The notes beneath the pieces are model-generated. The model searched no databases, was not told the origin of the DNA, and saw nothing but the letters and a program-made list of their open reading frames with translations. DNA of 64,000 bases from Pseudomonas sp. 31-12 (GTDB lineage Bacteria > Pseudomonadota > Gammaproteobacteria > Pseudomonadales > Pseudomonadaceae): assembly GCF_003151075.1 (NCBI RefSeq), contig NZ_CP029482.1, positions 124,001-188,000 of the forward strand. Reading direction: 5' to 3'. The position numbers and the translations under genes are program-made. Shown here piece after piece: positions 26,386-35,808 of the stretch. The first letter of the stretch is position 1; each line of letters opens with the position of its first letter.

Positions 26386-26907
26386 TTAAGCCCTCGGCTT
26401 AACGGTCCCGCAATCCTGCCCCAACCAAACCGCACGGGTATCAAGGCTACCCTTCTGCTGAAGGCCGGTCGCATTGAACGTGCCGTTGACCTTGGTGGTG
26501 AACTCACGATCGCTGAGGAAAGTGGCGACACCCGCCCCCTGCGCTTTCGGACAGCTGAAGCGGAATTTCCACTGATTACCGCTGCGCTCAGTGATTTCCT
26601 GTTTGCAGCCCGATTGCGGATCCGTCAGCGGGATATTGTCCGACTTCACTTGCTCCGGCGTCAGGCACGCGCGAATGCCTTTGCCACCCATGGTGATGCC
26701 CTGCTTCTCCAGTTGCGCGCGCTGCGCCGGGGTCATCTGTCCTTGCAACTGACCGAGGATCAACTGCAAGTCCGGCAGGTTCTGGTCATCGACCTTCATG
26801 TTGCTCGTGGTCAATTCCCACAAACCTGGCTGCAGCATCTGCGCCTGAGCGGCCACAGGAAGAGCCAAACCAAAAGCCACGGCCAAACCCAGCAGACGAA
26901 CGTTCAT
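26386..26907 (-). CDS. DUF3617 domain protein, secreted
   Basis: A 173-residue protein with signal peptide MNVRLLGLAVAFGLALPVAA ending QAQ. The mature part, PGLWELTTSNMKVDDQNLPD, then the RACLTPEQ and GCKQEITERSGNQWKFRFSC blocks, is typical of the DUF3617 family of periplasmic proteins; the Cys may form disulfides. Function unknown. It stands alone and diverges from cardiolipin synthase. Confidence 0.85.
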   Translation of the reverse strand: MNVRLLGLAVAFGLALPVAAQAQMLQPGLWELTTSNMKVDDQNLPDLQLILGQLQGQMTPAQRAQLEKQGITMGGKGIRACLTPEQVKSDNIPLTDPQSGCKQEITERSGNQWKFRFSCPKAQGAGVATFLSDREFTTKVNGTFNATGLQQKGSLDTRAVWLGQDCGTVKPRA

Positions 26908-27038
26908 CGAGTAACTCCTGATCAGTAGTGGCCGTTAGACGTCAGCCAATGGCTTCGGTTCATGGGCCAATTAAATAGCGACATTCTGCACGGAACATGG
27001 TCTGTTAAGCATTGAATCTTCAGGAGCAAGGCTGCCCC

Positions 27039-28478
27039 ATGGATTACTTTGGACCGCACATTTTCGGCTACATGATTGCACTGCTTCATACGCTGGGCCT
27101 GATCGCAGCCATTCACGCCGTACTCACCGTCCGGACCGCCCAGGGATCCATCGCCTGGGCCCTGTCGTTGATCTTCATGCCTTACCTCACGCTTATCCCG
27201 TACCTGGTCTTCGGCCGCAGCACCTTCGATGGCTACATCAAGGCGCGGCGCCAGGCCAACGAGGAAATGCGCAAGGCCATCTCCGAGCTCAACTGGCGGC
27301 CCTGGGTAGAAGAAGCGCTGACCGCTCGTGCTTCCAGTGCATACGCCTCCCTGAGAGCGATGCCGAAACTGGGGCGCATGCCGTGCCTGGCGAACAACGA
27401 AGTGCGTTTGCTGATCAACGGCCAAGCCACCTTCGACGCGATTTTCGAAGCCATCGACAACGCCAAGGAAGCGGTGCTGATTCAATTCTTCATCATCCAC
27501 GACGACCGCCTCGGCCAGCGCCTGCAAACCCTGCTGTTGAAGAAAGCCGCCGAAGGCGTGGCAATCCACTTGCTGTACGACCGCATCGGCAGCCATTCCC
27601 TGCCCCACAGTTACGTGCAACCGTTGCGTGATGGCGGCGTCGAGGTCAAAGCCTTCGCCACCCGCAGCGGCTGGCTCAACCGCTTCCAGGTCAACTTTCG
27701 CAATCACCGCAAGATCGTCGTGGTCGACGGCATTCTGGGCTTTGTCGGCGGGCATAACGTCGGCGACGAATACATGGGCGAGAAACCACCGTTAGCACCC
27801 TGGCGTGACACCCACGTCCGCGTGCGCGGGCCGGTGGTGGCCTGCATGCAGGAATCGTTTGCCGAAGACTGGTTCTGGGCGGCGCGATCGCTGCCACCGC
27901 TGATCCTGCCGGACGTGTACCCGGACGACGGTGTGCTCTGCCAATTGCTCGCCAGTGGCCCGGCCGATTCCTACGAAACCTGTTCGTTGTTCTTCGTCGA
28001 AGCCATCCATGCGGCGACAGAACGGGTGTGGATCACCAGCCCTTACTTCATTCCCGACGAAGCGGTGTTCGCGGCGTTGAGACTGGCGGTGCTGCGCGGC
28101 GTGGATGTGCGGCTGCTGCTGCCATCACGACCGGACCACCGAATCGTCTACGCGGCCTCAAGTCTCTACGCCTTCGAAGCGGTACGCGCAGGCGTGCGAG
28201 TGTTTCGTTACCAGCCGGGTTTCCTGCATCAGAAAGTGGTGTTGATCGACAGCGAAATCAGCGCAATTGGCAGCGCCAACCTGGACAACCGTTCGTTCCG
28301 GCTGAATTTTGAAGTGATGCTACTGACCGTCGACAGCGCGTTCGCCGCCGAGGTGGAACAGATGCTCAACGATGACTTCGCCCAGGCCCACGAGATCGCC
28401 AAAGAAGAAAGCCGGGAGACCCGCCGCCTGCAACAGGTCGGCATGCGGATCGCCCGGCTTATTTCGCCGATTCTCTAA
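27039..28478 (+). CDS. cls: Cardiolipin synthase
   Basis: A 479-residue phospholipase D-superfamily enzyme. Two N-terminal membrane segments (about 8-28 and 40-60) are followed by two HKD catalytic motifs, [19 protein letters not shown] near 220 and [19 protein letters not shown] near 395. It joins two phosphatidylglycerol molecules into cardiolipin and glycerol at the inner membrane. ATG 27039 ([12 protein letters not shown]) has AGGAG 12 bases upstream; an ATG at 27012 precedes that ribosome site and was not chosen. The end overlaps the convergent cfa-like gene by 4 bases. Confidence 0.94.
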   Translation: MDYFGPHIFGYMIALLHTLGLIAAIHAVLTVRTAQGSIAWALSLIFMPYLTLIPYLVFGRSTFDGYIKARRQANEEMRKAISELNWRPWVEEALTARASSAYASLRAMPKLGRMPCLANNEVRLLINGQATFDAIFEAIDNAKEAVLIQFFIIHDDRLGQRLQTLLLKKAAEGVAIHLLYDRIGSHSLPHSYVQPLRDGGVEVKAFATRSGWLNRFQVNFRNHRKIVVVDGILGFVGGHNVGDEYMGEKPPLAPWRDTHVRVRGPVVACMQESFAEDWFWAARSLPPLILPDVYPDDGVLCQLLASGPADSYETCSLFFVEAIHAATERVWITSPYFIPDEAVFAALRLAVLRGVDVRLLLPSRPDHRIVYAASSLYAFEAVRAGVRVFRYQPGFLHQKVVLIDSEISAIGSANLDNRSFRLNFEVMLLTVDSAFAAEVEQMLNDDFAQAHEIAKEESRETRRLQQVGMRIARLISPIL

Positions 28479-29659
28479 AGGTAGATGTCGTCTCGCGTCC
28501 AAGGCAGTTCATGGCTGCCATCGGCGTGGGCTTTCACCGCGAGGATCTGGTGCAGGTTGATCCAGCCTCTGGCGAACGCATAGGCGCATCCCGCCAGGTA
28601 CAACCGCCAGATCCGCAGCGCCTGTTCCGGAACCAGTTTTGAAGCCGCTTCCAGATTGTCCTCCAGGCGTTCGCTCCAATGGTCCAGGGTGCGCGCGTAG
28701 TGCAGACGCAAACTCTCGACGTCGACGATCTCCAGCCCCGCTTCGCTGATCTCGGCGGAGATCATCGACAGGTGCGGCAACTCGCCGTTGGGGAACACAT
28801 ACTTCTCGATGAACTCCCCGGCACCGCGTCCCACGGGTCGGCCATCAGTGTGCTTGGCGGTGATCCCGTGGTTCATCACCAGACCGCCCTCTTTCACTGC
28901 GCCGAACAAGGTCTTGCAATACTCGGCCAGGTTGGCGTGGCCGACGTGTTCGAACATGCCGACGCTGACCACCTTGTCGAAGCGCCCGTCCTGAGGCAGA
29001 TCGCGGTAGTCGAGCAGTTGCAGTTCGACCAGATCGTCCAGGCCTTCGGCCGTCACTCTTTCACGGGCCAGGGCCAGTTGCTCTTTACTCAGAGTAATCC
29101 CGAACACTTTGGCGCCGAACTCACGGGCCGCAAAGCGGGCCAGCCCTCCCCAACCGCAACCGACATCCAGCAGGTATTCGCCGGGTTGCAGCCGCAGCTT
29201 GCGGCACAGGTGGCGGAATTTGGCTTGCTGGGCTTGCTCCAGCGTTTCACTGCCGGTCTCGAAATAAGCGCAGGAATACGCCATGTCGCTGTCGAGCCAT
29301 AGCTGGTAAAACGCGTTGGAAAGGTCGTAGTGGTAGGAAATCGCCTTCGCGTCGGTTTCCTTGTCGTGGACGGTGCGCACTGGTTGACTGTCGTCATCCT
29401 CGCTCAACAACGCCTGGCTCCATTCATCACAGACGCGGATCACGTCGCTGATGGAGCCTTCGAGTTCAAGCTTGCCTTCGACAAACGCCGCTCCGAGCGC
29501 GTCCAGGCTTGGGTGGGTAAACTGGGTAACCATTTGTGGGTCCTTGACCACAATAGTGACGCTGGGCGCCGGCCCCAGGTTGAATTCATGGCCGTCCCAG
29601 AGTCGCAGGCGTAGCGGTAACTGCAGATTCTGTAAGGCCGGTGGAAGTTGCGCGAGCAT
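28475..29659 (-). CDS. cfa: Cyclopropane-fatty-acyl-phospholipid synthase family methyltransferase
   Basis: A 394-residue SAM-dependent enzyme. The SAM site is [20 protein letters not shown] near 185, then [14 protein letters not shown] and [14 protein letters not shown] follow; [10 protein letters not shown] and [10 protein letters not shown] are family blocks. It adds a methylene bridge to unsaturated acyl chains of membrane phospholipids. It converges with cardiolipin synthase, so two membrane-lipid genes are neighbours. Pseudomonas often has more than one Cfa-like protein, so exact substrate is open. Confidence 0.88.
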   Translation of the reverse strand: MLAQLPPALQNLQLPLRLRLWDGHEFNLGPAPSVTIVVKDPQMVTQFTHPSLDALGAAFVEGKLELEGSISDVIRVCDEWSQALLSEDDDSQPVRTVHDKETDAKAISYHYDLSNAFYQLWLDSDMAYSCAYFETGSETLEQAQQAKFRHLCRKLRLQPGEYLLDVGCGWGGLARFAAREFGAKVFGITLSKEQLALARERVTAEGLDDLVELQLLDYRDLPQDGRFDKVVSVGMFEHVGHANLAEYCKTLFGAVKEGGLVMNHGITAKHTDGRPVGRGAGEFIEKYVFPNGELPHLSMISAEISEAGLEIVDVESLRLHYARTLDHWSERLEDNLEAASKLVPEQALRIWRLYLAGCAYAFARGWINLHQILAVKAHADGSHELPWTRDDIYL

Positions 29660-29720
29660 GGAAAATCCCCCCTTGTTTCAGACGTCTGATGTGAGGTTAG
29701 ACCATTCTGGAAAAATAGCT

Positions 29721-29739
29721 GGCTATCGATTTAATAGCC
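29721..29739 (-). terminator. Possible terminator after the bufferin operon
   Basis: GGCTATCGATTTAATAGCC gives a 6-base stem with 7-base loop, followed on the minus strand by AGCTATTTTT. It lies 6 bases beyond the stop of the DUF2063 gene. The stem is modest. Confidence 0.45.
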
Positions 29740-29744
29740 GTTTT

Positions 29745-30533
29745 CTATGATTCGCGGCGCTGTAACCAACCGTCATGAATCCACTGTTTCAGCCATGTAA
29801 CAGCTTGAAGTGGTGCACCCTCACCATAGATGACTGCTAATTCGGAACACAGTTCAGCAAAACTCCAGCCGTGCTGAAACATACCTTTTAGAGCGGTTGC
29901 CTCGGCAGATTCGAGACTCCGGTAGTGACAAACCAATTCGCTGCGCCAGATGACGACAACCTGGTGCGCCTCCAATCCTGTGCTCCCTGGAAACGCGGTT
30001 TCATCCTTCACTGCTCGCCACAGTGCGACGCTGTTGAAAGCACATTCCAACCACTGCACGGTGGTACCGGGACAGACTCGCAACATCGGCCAGTCTTGCG
30101 GTGGCAAAGTGGCCATGTCCTGCATCGTCAGCGGTCGGGAATCAGGTGCGTCAAACGCCAGGGTGAAAGCCCACTCAAGCGCGGCTAACTCGGCAAGTGC
30201 AGCACTCTGTTCAGGTACCAGGTGCTGACGGATGAACATTTCAAAACCTTTACCGAGCCACCTCAAACTGAAATGTGTTGAGGGTGACTGGCGAATGTAA
30301 GCCGCGGCGAGCTGTGCGAATTCATCGTCGCCCAACCAATGCCAGATGGCCGGATAGTCCCCACGCAACACTTCCTGAAGCCGCGCCTGATAGGCGTTGT
30401 GATAGATCGCCAAGCCAGTATTTACATCGAGTGTCGGGCCGCCGATCAGGCTTGCTCCCAGCTTGGGATCGGCTATTGCCCGCTCCCCTGACAGGTAATC
30501 CTCAAAGGCCAGTTGCCAATCGTTCAGACGCAT
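29745..30533 (-). CDS. bufC: BufC-type DUF2063 protein (bufferin partner)
   Basis: A 262-residue protein of the DUF2063 family: LAIYHNAYQARLQEVLRGDY, then PAIWHWLGDDEF and YIRQSPSTHFSLRWLG near the N-terminus are the typical blocks. In bufferin and related MNIO systems this protein partners the DUF692 enzyme, probably binding the precursor peptide. Its start overlaps the end of the MNIO gene by 10 bases, so translation is coupled. It is the last gene of the three-gene unit and is followed by a weak hairpin. Confidence 0.85.
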   Translation of the reverse strand: MRLNDWQLAFEDYLSGERAIADPKLGASLIGGPTLDVNTGLAIYHNAYQARLQEVLRGDYPAIWHWLGDDEFAQLAAAYIRQSPSTHFSLRWLGKGFEMFIRQHLVPEQSAALAELAALEWAFTLAFDAPDSRPLTMQDMATLPPQDWPMLRVCPGTTVQWLECAFNSVALWRAVKDETAFPGSTGLEAHQVVVIWRSELVCHYRSLESAEATALKGMFQHGWSFAELCSELAVIYGEGAPLQAVTWLKQWIHDGWLQRRES

Positions 30534-31369
30534 TTCAGTCTCCGGGCCAGCACGCTATCGCCTAGCTCCCGGACCTTTTGCAATTCAGTCAGCAGCTCTG
30601 CAAAAGGCGGGAAGTGATCATCGCGTTCCAGAAGCGTGGCGACCGGGCCGAGGTGTTCGAGGGTTTTTTGATAGAGCGTCCAGACCGAATCACTCACGGG
30701 CTGATCATGGGTGTCGATCACGTAATGTCCGTAATCGCTGTGCCCTGCCAGGTGCAGTTGGCGAATCTTGTTCGCCGGCAAACCTTGGATGAACGTCCAC
30801 GGATCGAAGCCGTGATTGCGCGAACTCACATAGACATTGTTCACGTCCAGCAACAGCTCGCAGTCGCTCAGTCGGCTGAGGGCTTCAAGAAACTCCCACT
30901 CGCTGAAATCGTCGCCGGCGCTGCGCACATAACTGGAGACATTCTCCAGCACCAACGGCCGCTGCAAAACGTCCTGAACCTGTCGCACTCGGCCCGCAAC
31001 GTAGTGAAGGCTTTCCTCGGTGTAAGGCAACGGCAGCAGATCATGAAGCTGATGAGCGTTGCCGCGGCTCCAGCACAGGTGATCGGAGATCCACGCGGGT
31101 CTCACTCGCTCAGCCAATAATTTGAGTTGATTCAGATAGTCTGGATCGAGGGCGTGAGGCCCGCCGATGGACAACGACACGCCATGCATCACCACCGGAT
31201 AACGCTCGGCAATGGCGTCGAGGTAGTACAAAGCTTTGCCGCCCTGAACCATGAAGTTTTCGGAGACGACTTCGAACCAGTCAACGGGGGGTGACTGCTC
31301 GAGAATCTGTTGGTAGTAAGCACTGCGCAAACCCAGGCCGTAGCCCAGGCAAGGAAGGGATGCAGACAT
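30524..31369 (-). CDS. bufB: BufB-type MNIO-family oxidase (DUF692)
   Basis: A 281-residue TIM-barrel enzyme of the multinuclear iron oxidase family. The metal-site residues are recognisable in PVVMHGVSLSIGG, ISDHLCW, LVLENVSSY, LLLDVNNVYV, LHLAGHSDYG, DTHDQPV and LERDDHFPP. Such enzymes modify Cys residues of a partner peptide (thiooxazole or oxazolone formation) to make metal-binding products. ATG 31369 (MSASLPCLGYGLGLRSAYYQ) fits the family N-terminus; the frame extends upstream but without similarity. The peptide gene ends 64 bases before it on the same strand. Confidence 0.9.
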   Translation of the reverse strand: MSASLPCLGYGLGLRSAYYQQILEQSPPVDWFEVVSENFMVQGGKALYYLDAIAERYPVVMHGVSLSIGGPHALDPDYLNQLKLLAERVRPAWISDHLCWSRGNAHQLHDLLPLPYTEESLHYVAGRVRQVQDVLQRPLVLENVSSYVRSAGDDFSEWEFLEALSRLSDCELLLDVNNVYVSSRNHGFDPWTFIQGLPANKIRQLHLAGHSDYGHYVIDTHDQPVSDSVWTLYQKTLEHLGPVATLLERDDHFPPFAELLTELQKVRELGDSVLARRLKCV

Positions 31370-31433
31370 TTTGCGGACTCCTCGCAAAGTGGCCGCAGTG
31401 GCGCAAACCACTGCGGCGGCATGCAGTAGTCGA

Positions 31434-31688
31434 TTACTCGCCGACCTTGCCACCTGCTTTCACACACTCGGTCTGAGTCATTGCCTTGAAGCCGTGACCT
31501 TTGCAAACACCCTGGCCCTTGCAGGCATTTTCAGCAGTCTTGCAATCGTTCATGCCTTTGCAAGAAGTCACGCCGTAGCAATGAACCTGAGCAGTGTCCG
31601 CGGCTTGGGCCTGAGTGGCGACACCGGCAAACAGGGTTGCAGCAGCGAAGGCGAGAGCAGCACCGGCGGTGGCGTTTTTGAAGTTCAT
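31434..31688 (-). CDS. Bufferin-type metal-binding precursor peptide (BufA2-like)
   Basis: An 84-residue precursor with a signal peptide (MNFKNATAGAALAFAAATLF onward; cleavage after AQA near 29) and a 55-residue mature part holding six Cys (37, 43, 49, 56, 62, 75). Cys are spaced in CYGVTSCKG, DCKT, ACKG and VCKGHGF units, the layout of periplasmic bufferins whose Cys are modified by the MNIO enzyme and which sequester copper or related metals. GAGG lies about 11 bases before the ATG at 31688. The next two genes are the enzyme and its partner. Which metal it binds here is not shown by sequence. Confidence 0.87.
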   Translation of the reverse strand: MNFKNATAGAALAFAAATLFAGVATQAQAADTAQVHCYGVTSCKGMNDCKTAENACKGQGVCKGHGFKAMTQTECVKAGGKVGE

Positions 31689-31811
31689 TTTTATATCCTC
31701 GGTAATCGTCAGTGGTGTCGGCCAGGACGGCTTGTCCAGTCCCGACACAGCACTAGAGCGCAGTGCCCCCAGCGGCGTTACAGAGGGAGTAAAAAAAGAG
31801 TTTCGCGCCCC

Positions 31812-33722
31812 TTAAAGCTCGTCCTTCAACTTCAGCAATGGCTCCTGAAAGCGCAGCAACCGTCCAGCGTTACCAAGTACCAGCAACGTGCTGAGGTTAT
31901 GCAGCAACGCTGCGATCATTGCCCCCGCTGCACCGAGCCAGCCGAACGCGGCGAAGGCAACAATCGCCAGGGTCCAGCCCAGCCCGATGATCACGTTGAC
32001 CTGCAAGGTCTGCCGACATTGGCGACTCAACCGCACACAGGTGCCGAGGCGACGCAGGTCGCTGCCGATCAGCACGATGTCCGCCGACGCCAGCGCGATG
32101 TCCGCACCACCCGCGCCCATGGCCACCCCCACGACGCCGGCCTTGAGTGCCAATGAATCGTTGATGCCATCCCCCACCACCATCGGCCGGAAACCGTTGT
32201 CGATCTCCGCCAGCACGCGATTAAGTTTGTCCTCGGGCAAGGCCTGCGCTTCAACGTCGCTGATGCCGACATCGCGCGCCAGCGTGTGCGCCACGCTGTG
32301 CCGATCACCGGTGAGCAGCAACTGACGGCCCAACCCCAGTTCACGTAATTCGCTCAAGGCAAATCGCGCCTCAGGTTTGACGCTGTCGGCCAGCAACAGC
32401 CAGGCAAGGAATTCACCGTTGAGTGCCAGCCCGGCAATCGGGCCGTCGTGTTCGGGAACGACTGAAGTGGCGATGCCCAGTTGCGCGAACAACTCCGGAC
32501 GACCGAGTGCCGCTTCACCCTGCTCCGTCATCGCGACGACGCCCAGACCCTGACGCTCGTGGATGTCCGACAGCAGCAGAAAATGTTCCTGAGTGACCAA
32601 CCCGGCGAGCGCACGGCTGACCGGATGACTGCTGGCCGAGCCCAGGCTGGCGGCGAGTTTCAGCACGTGACTGCGGTCCGCCAACGGGCTGTCGATGGAC
32701 TGCAAGCGCAAGGTGCCAAAGGTCAGGGTTCCCGTCTTGTCGACCACCAGCGACGTCAGGTCCGCCAACTCTTCCAGAAACGCCGAACTACGGATCAGAA
32801 TCCCGTGCCGTGCCGCCACCGCCACGCCGGCAATTGCCGTGGCCGGTGCCGACAAAACCAACGCGCAAGGACACGCCGCCACCAACACCGCGAGCATCGC
32901 CTGGGCATCGTTGGTGACAAACCAGGTCACCGCGGCCAATAGCAGCACCAACACCATGTAGCTGCCGGCGTAACGTTCGAGCAATCGCGTGATCGGCGGC
33001 TTTGAACGCTCCGCGCTTTGCATCAGCGCTATGACTTTACCGAGGGTCGATTCTTTGCCCGTGCGCGTCACTTCAATGCGCAGCAAACCGTCGAGATTGA
33101 TTGCGCCGCCAAAGACCTGCATGCCGACACCCGCCTCGACCGGCACCGACTCACCGGTGATCGATGCCGTGTCGAGGCTCGCCTGACCGGACAACACCCG
33201 ACCATCGGCCGGCACCCGGTCACCGGCCCGCACCTCGACAATGTCGCCGGATTTAAGTGTGCCGTTGTCGACCTCGACGATGGCACCGTCCGCCTGAACC
33301 TTGCGTGCATGACTGCGGGTCAGTTTGCCGAGCGCACGAATCGCTTCCTGGGAACCGATCACACTGCGCTCTTCCAGTACGTGGCCGAAGATCATGATGA
33401 TCGGCAACAACGCGGCGGTCAGCAGGTCACCCGTGGCCCAGGCGCCGAGCATGGCGAGGGCGATCAACTGATCGGTGATTCCGTGCAGGCTCGGATAGCG
33501 CAGGCTGTACCACGCCGATCGCATCACCGGCACAGCCACCAGTAAGGAAGCAAAACCCAACAGCAATTGACTGACGCCGGTCTGTTCCGGCGACAGCCAG
33601 CGCCAGACCAAACCGAGGCTGAGCAAGCCAAGGGCGAGCATGGCCAGGGTCAATTGGCGTGCAGCGCTGCGTTGTTCAGCCGAGGACAACAGGCTCGGTG
33701 CGGCGGCAGTTTCGGCGGTCAT
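31812..33722 (-). CDS. Heavy-metal translocating P1B-type ATPase
   Basis: A 636-residue inner-membrane ATPase with actuator motif ITGESVPVE, the metal-path CPC in VAACPCALVLSAP, phosphorylation site DKTGTLT and hinge VGDGINDSLAL. There is no N-terminal HMA metal-binding domain or His-rich tail. The last helix carries HNLSTLLVLGNAGRLL, unlike both the copper type and the DxG zinc/cadmium type, so the metal is not decided by motif. It is the last of four genes overlapping by 4 bases each, after three SPFH-domain genes, and a Zur-like palindrome precedes the first. That suggests zinc, as an inference. Confidence 0.9.
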   Translation of the reverse strand: MTAETAAAPSLLSSAEQRSAARQLTLAMLALGLLSLGLVWRWLSPEQTGVSQLLLGFASLLVAVPVMRSAWYSLRYPSLHGITDQLIALAMLGAWATGDLLTAALLPIIMIFGHVLEERSVIGSQEAIRALGKLTRSHARKVQADGAIVEVDNGTLKSGDIVEVRAGDRVPADGRVLSGQASLDTASITGESVPVEAGVGMQVFGGAINLDGLLRIEVTRTGKESTLGKVIALMQSAERSKPPITRLLERYAGSYMVLVLLLAAVTWFVTNDAQAMLAVLVAACPCALVLSAPATAIAGVAVAARHGILIRSSAFLEELADLTSLVVDKTGTLTFGTLRLQSIDSPLADRSHVLKLAASLGSASSHPVSRALAGLVTQEHFLLLSDIHERQGLGVVAMTEQGEAALGRPELFAQLGIATSVVPEHDGPIAGLALNGEFLAWLLLADSVKPEARFALSELRELGLGRQLLLTGDRHSVAHTLARDVGISDVEAQALPEDKLNRVLAEIDNGFRPMVVGDGINDSLALKAGVVGVAMGAGGADIALASADIVLIGSDLRRLGTCVRLSRQCRQTLQVNVIIGLGWTLAIVAFAAFGWLGAAGAMIAALLHNLSTLLVLGNAGRLLRFQEPLLKLKDEL

Positions 33723-34777
33723 TGTGTGGCTCCCTGAATGATCAGGCGGGTATCGTCTTCCGGGTTGACCGTCGTCACCGAGCCGGCCTGGCCGAGAATC
33801 TTCGGCATTCGCTCGCGGTAGATACGCAGCAACATTTGCGGGTCGGTGCCCTGCTGTTGCGCCTTGGCCAGGCTCAACACCGTGGCCGTATCGGCCGAGG
33901 CTTTGGCCAGTCGTTCGCTCGCCTGGGCGTGGGCGACTTGCAGTGTTCGATCGCCTTGTTCATTGGCGGTCTGGGTCAACTTCTCGGCCTCGGTGCGCGC
34001 ATTGGCGACGGCTTTATCCGCTTGCTGGCTGGCGGTCAGCACCGCATTGAACGCATTCACTGCTGGGCCGGGCAGACTTGATTGCACGTCGACTCGCGTC
34101 ACTTCGATACCCAGTCCCTGCCCTGTCGCGGTCAGCTCGGCCAGTCGTTTATTGATGCCTTGCACCAAGTCACCGCGCAGGCGTTCGCGGCGTTCGGCCG
34201 CCTGATTGTCGGAGCCGATCAGCTCCGGTCGTGCCACCAGAATGGTGTCCAGGTCTCGCGCAGCGGTGAGTGCAACGGCGCTGCGAGTGACCAGTCGATC
34301 GAGTGCCGGCAGCACATGTTCACCTTGAAGCACGAAGGCATAAGGTTCGGTGACCTTGTAGAAAACCCGCACATCCAGTTGAACCACGCCCGCGTCACCG
34401 GTCAGCAAATAGCCAGAGCCAGCAAGCGCATCGCTCAGCGGAGTCGCGAAGGATGCCACTCGATCGGCTTGCAACGCGGCATCGCTGCGAAGCAAGTTCT
34501 CCACCCGACGTTCGATCACCCGATCGGCTGCCGGCAACAAAATCACTTGCTCGATGGGACGCGGCCACGCCAACAGCAACCCGGCATTCTGGATGCGATC
34601 CAGCGCGCCGAAGTGCAGGACCACAGCGCGATTCTGTGGATCGATCTGCCGCACATTGGAGAATGCCCAAGCTAGCGCGGCGAGAATTGTCACTCCGTAT
34701 AGAGCAAGAAAAGCCAACCGCCCGGCCTGAATCCAGGGGCTACTTAACTCAAGTGTTCCACGTGGAACTAAATTCAT
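33719..34777 (-). CDS. SPFH/Band 7 membrane protein (HflC-like), third gene of the metal operon
   Basis: A 352-residue protein with one N-terminal membrane helix (about 18-40) and an SPFH domain (about 45-260: DPQNRAVVLHFGALDRI, then DVRVFYKVTEPYAFVLQGEH), then an Ala/Gln-rich helix (LTASQQADKAVANARTEAEK) as in HflK/HflC. Members form large ring or cage assemblies with FtsH protease. It overlaps both neighbours by 4 bases. It is distinct in context from the housekeeping hflKC next to hflX. Confidence 0.85.
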   Translation of the reverse strand: MNLVPRGTLELSSPWIQAGRLAFLALYGVTILAALAWAFSNVRQIDPQNRAVVLHFGALDRIQNAGLLLAWPRPIEQVILLPAADRVIERRVENLLRSDAALQADRVASFATPLSDALAGSGYLLTGDAGVVQLDVRVFYKVTEPYAFVLQGEHVLPALDRLVTRSAVALTAARDLDTILVARPELIGSDNQAAERRERLRGDLVQGINKRLAELTATGQGLGIEVTRVDVQSSLPGPAVNAFNAVLTASQQADKAVANARTEAEKLTQTANEQGDRTLQVAHAQASERLAKASADTATVLSLAKAQQQGTDPQMLLRIYRERMPKILGQAGSVTTVNPEDDTRLIIQGATQ

Positions 34778-35808
34778 GGCTGCGACCCGGACTTGGTTTC
34801 GAGGGTCGGCGGACCGTCAACCAACACCCGGAAAGGCGCCGCATCCGTTCGCAATATCAGTTTGGTGCCTGGGGAAACGATCGTGCCCAAGGTGTCGAGG
34901 GAGCGCAGCAAGTTGTAAAGCTGCGGCGAACCGGCGTAGGCACGACCATAAATCTGCGCCGCTTCGACCCGTGATTGGGCTTCAATATCAGCCGCTTTGA
35001 CCGTTGCATCGGCTTGCACGATGCGCGCATCACGCTCGGCAGCCGACCGGATTTGCGCGGCTTCTCGTTTGCCGATAGCGGTGCGTTCAGTGGCAATTGT
35101 TTCACGCTCGGCACGCATGCGATCGACGGTGGCGGTTAGCGTTACCGACGGCAGAGTCAAACGCTCGATGCCCACTTGAAGCACCCGGACGCCATACGTG
35201 GTCAGCAACTGTTGGTCGATCTGTTTACGCAGCTGCGCTTCGAAATCGGCAATGTGCACTTGATTGGCGTCGGTGTTCACCAGGTTGGCCAGATCAAAAC
35301 TGCTCGCGGTGGTTTCCAGCGCAGAACCGACAAACGTACGAATCTGCCGTGCCGCTTCGTCCGGCTGATTCTGCACGGCGCGCATAAAGCGCTGCACGTT
35401 GTCCGGATCGCCCTGCACCTGCCACGCCACGTACGCCTGAACAATGATGCGCAAACCGTCGCGCGTGCCCACATCCTGCAAGCCGCTGGAGGTGGTGCGC
35501 AGCCGCAAGTCGACAGGAATCGCCGCTTCAAACGGGGCCGGCCAGCGCCAGCCAAGGCCCGGCTCCAGCAACACCCGCGACGGATTGCCGAAGCGAGTGA
35601 TCACCGTGGCTTCTCCCGAGCGAACCTGCACCAGACTCGCTGCCGCGATGGCGAATGCTACGAGCAACGCGGCCCAGCCCATGCGCCGCCACGGGAATGG
35701 ACCGGCTTCCTGTGGATCACCGTGATGGTGGTGACCGTGGTGATGTCCGCCATGGCCGTGATCGTGGCCGGCGTGGTCGTCATGATCGTGAGTGTGCGAC
35801 TGGCTCAA
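34774..35808 (-). CDS. SPFH/Band 7 membrane protein with His-rich N-terminus
   Basis: A 344-residue HflC-like protein. The first 29 residues hold 14 His and several Asp (MSQSHTHDHDDHAGHDHG and then two further His runs), a typical zinc-binding tract, placed before the single membrane helix (about 46-64). The SPFH domain follows (VRSGEATVITRFGNPSRVLL; AYVAWQVQGDPDNVQRFMRA) and then a helical, Ala/Glu-rich C-terminal part (TAIGKREAAQIRSAAERDA). In the HflC topology the His tract would face the cytoplasm. Co-translated by 4-base overlaps with its neighbours. A His-rich extension is not part of normal HflC and points to metal sensing or buffering. Confidence 0.87.
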   Translation of the reverse strand: MSQSHTHDHDDHAGHDHGHGGHHHGHHHHGDPQEAGPFPWRRMGWAALLVAFAIAAASLVQVRSGEATVITRFGNPSRVLLEPGLGWRWPAPFEAAIPVDLRLRTTSSGLQDVGTRDGLRIIVQAYVAWQVQGDPDNVQRFMRAVQNQPDEAARQIRTFVGSALETTASSFDLANLVNTDANQVHIADFEAQLRKQIDQQLLTTYGVRVLQVGIERLTLPSVTLTATVDRMRAERETIATERTAIGKREAAQIRSAAERDARIVQADATVKAADIEAQSRVEAAQIYGRAYAGSPQLYNLLRSLDTLGTIVSPGTKLILRTDAAPFRVLVDGPPTLETKSGSQP

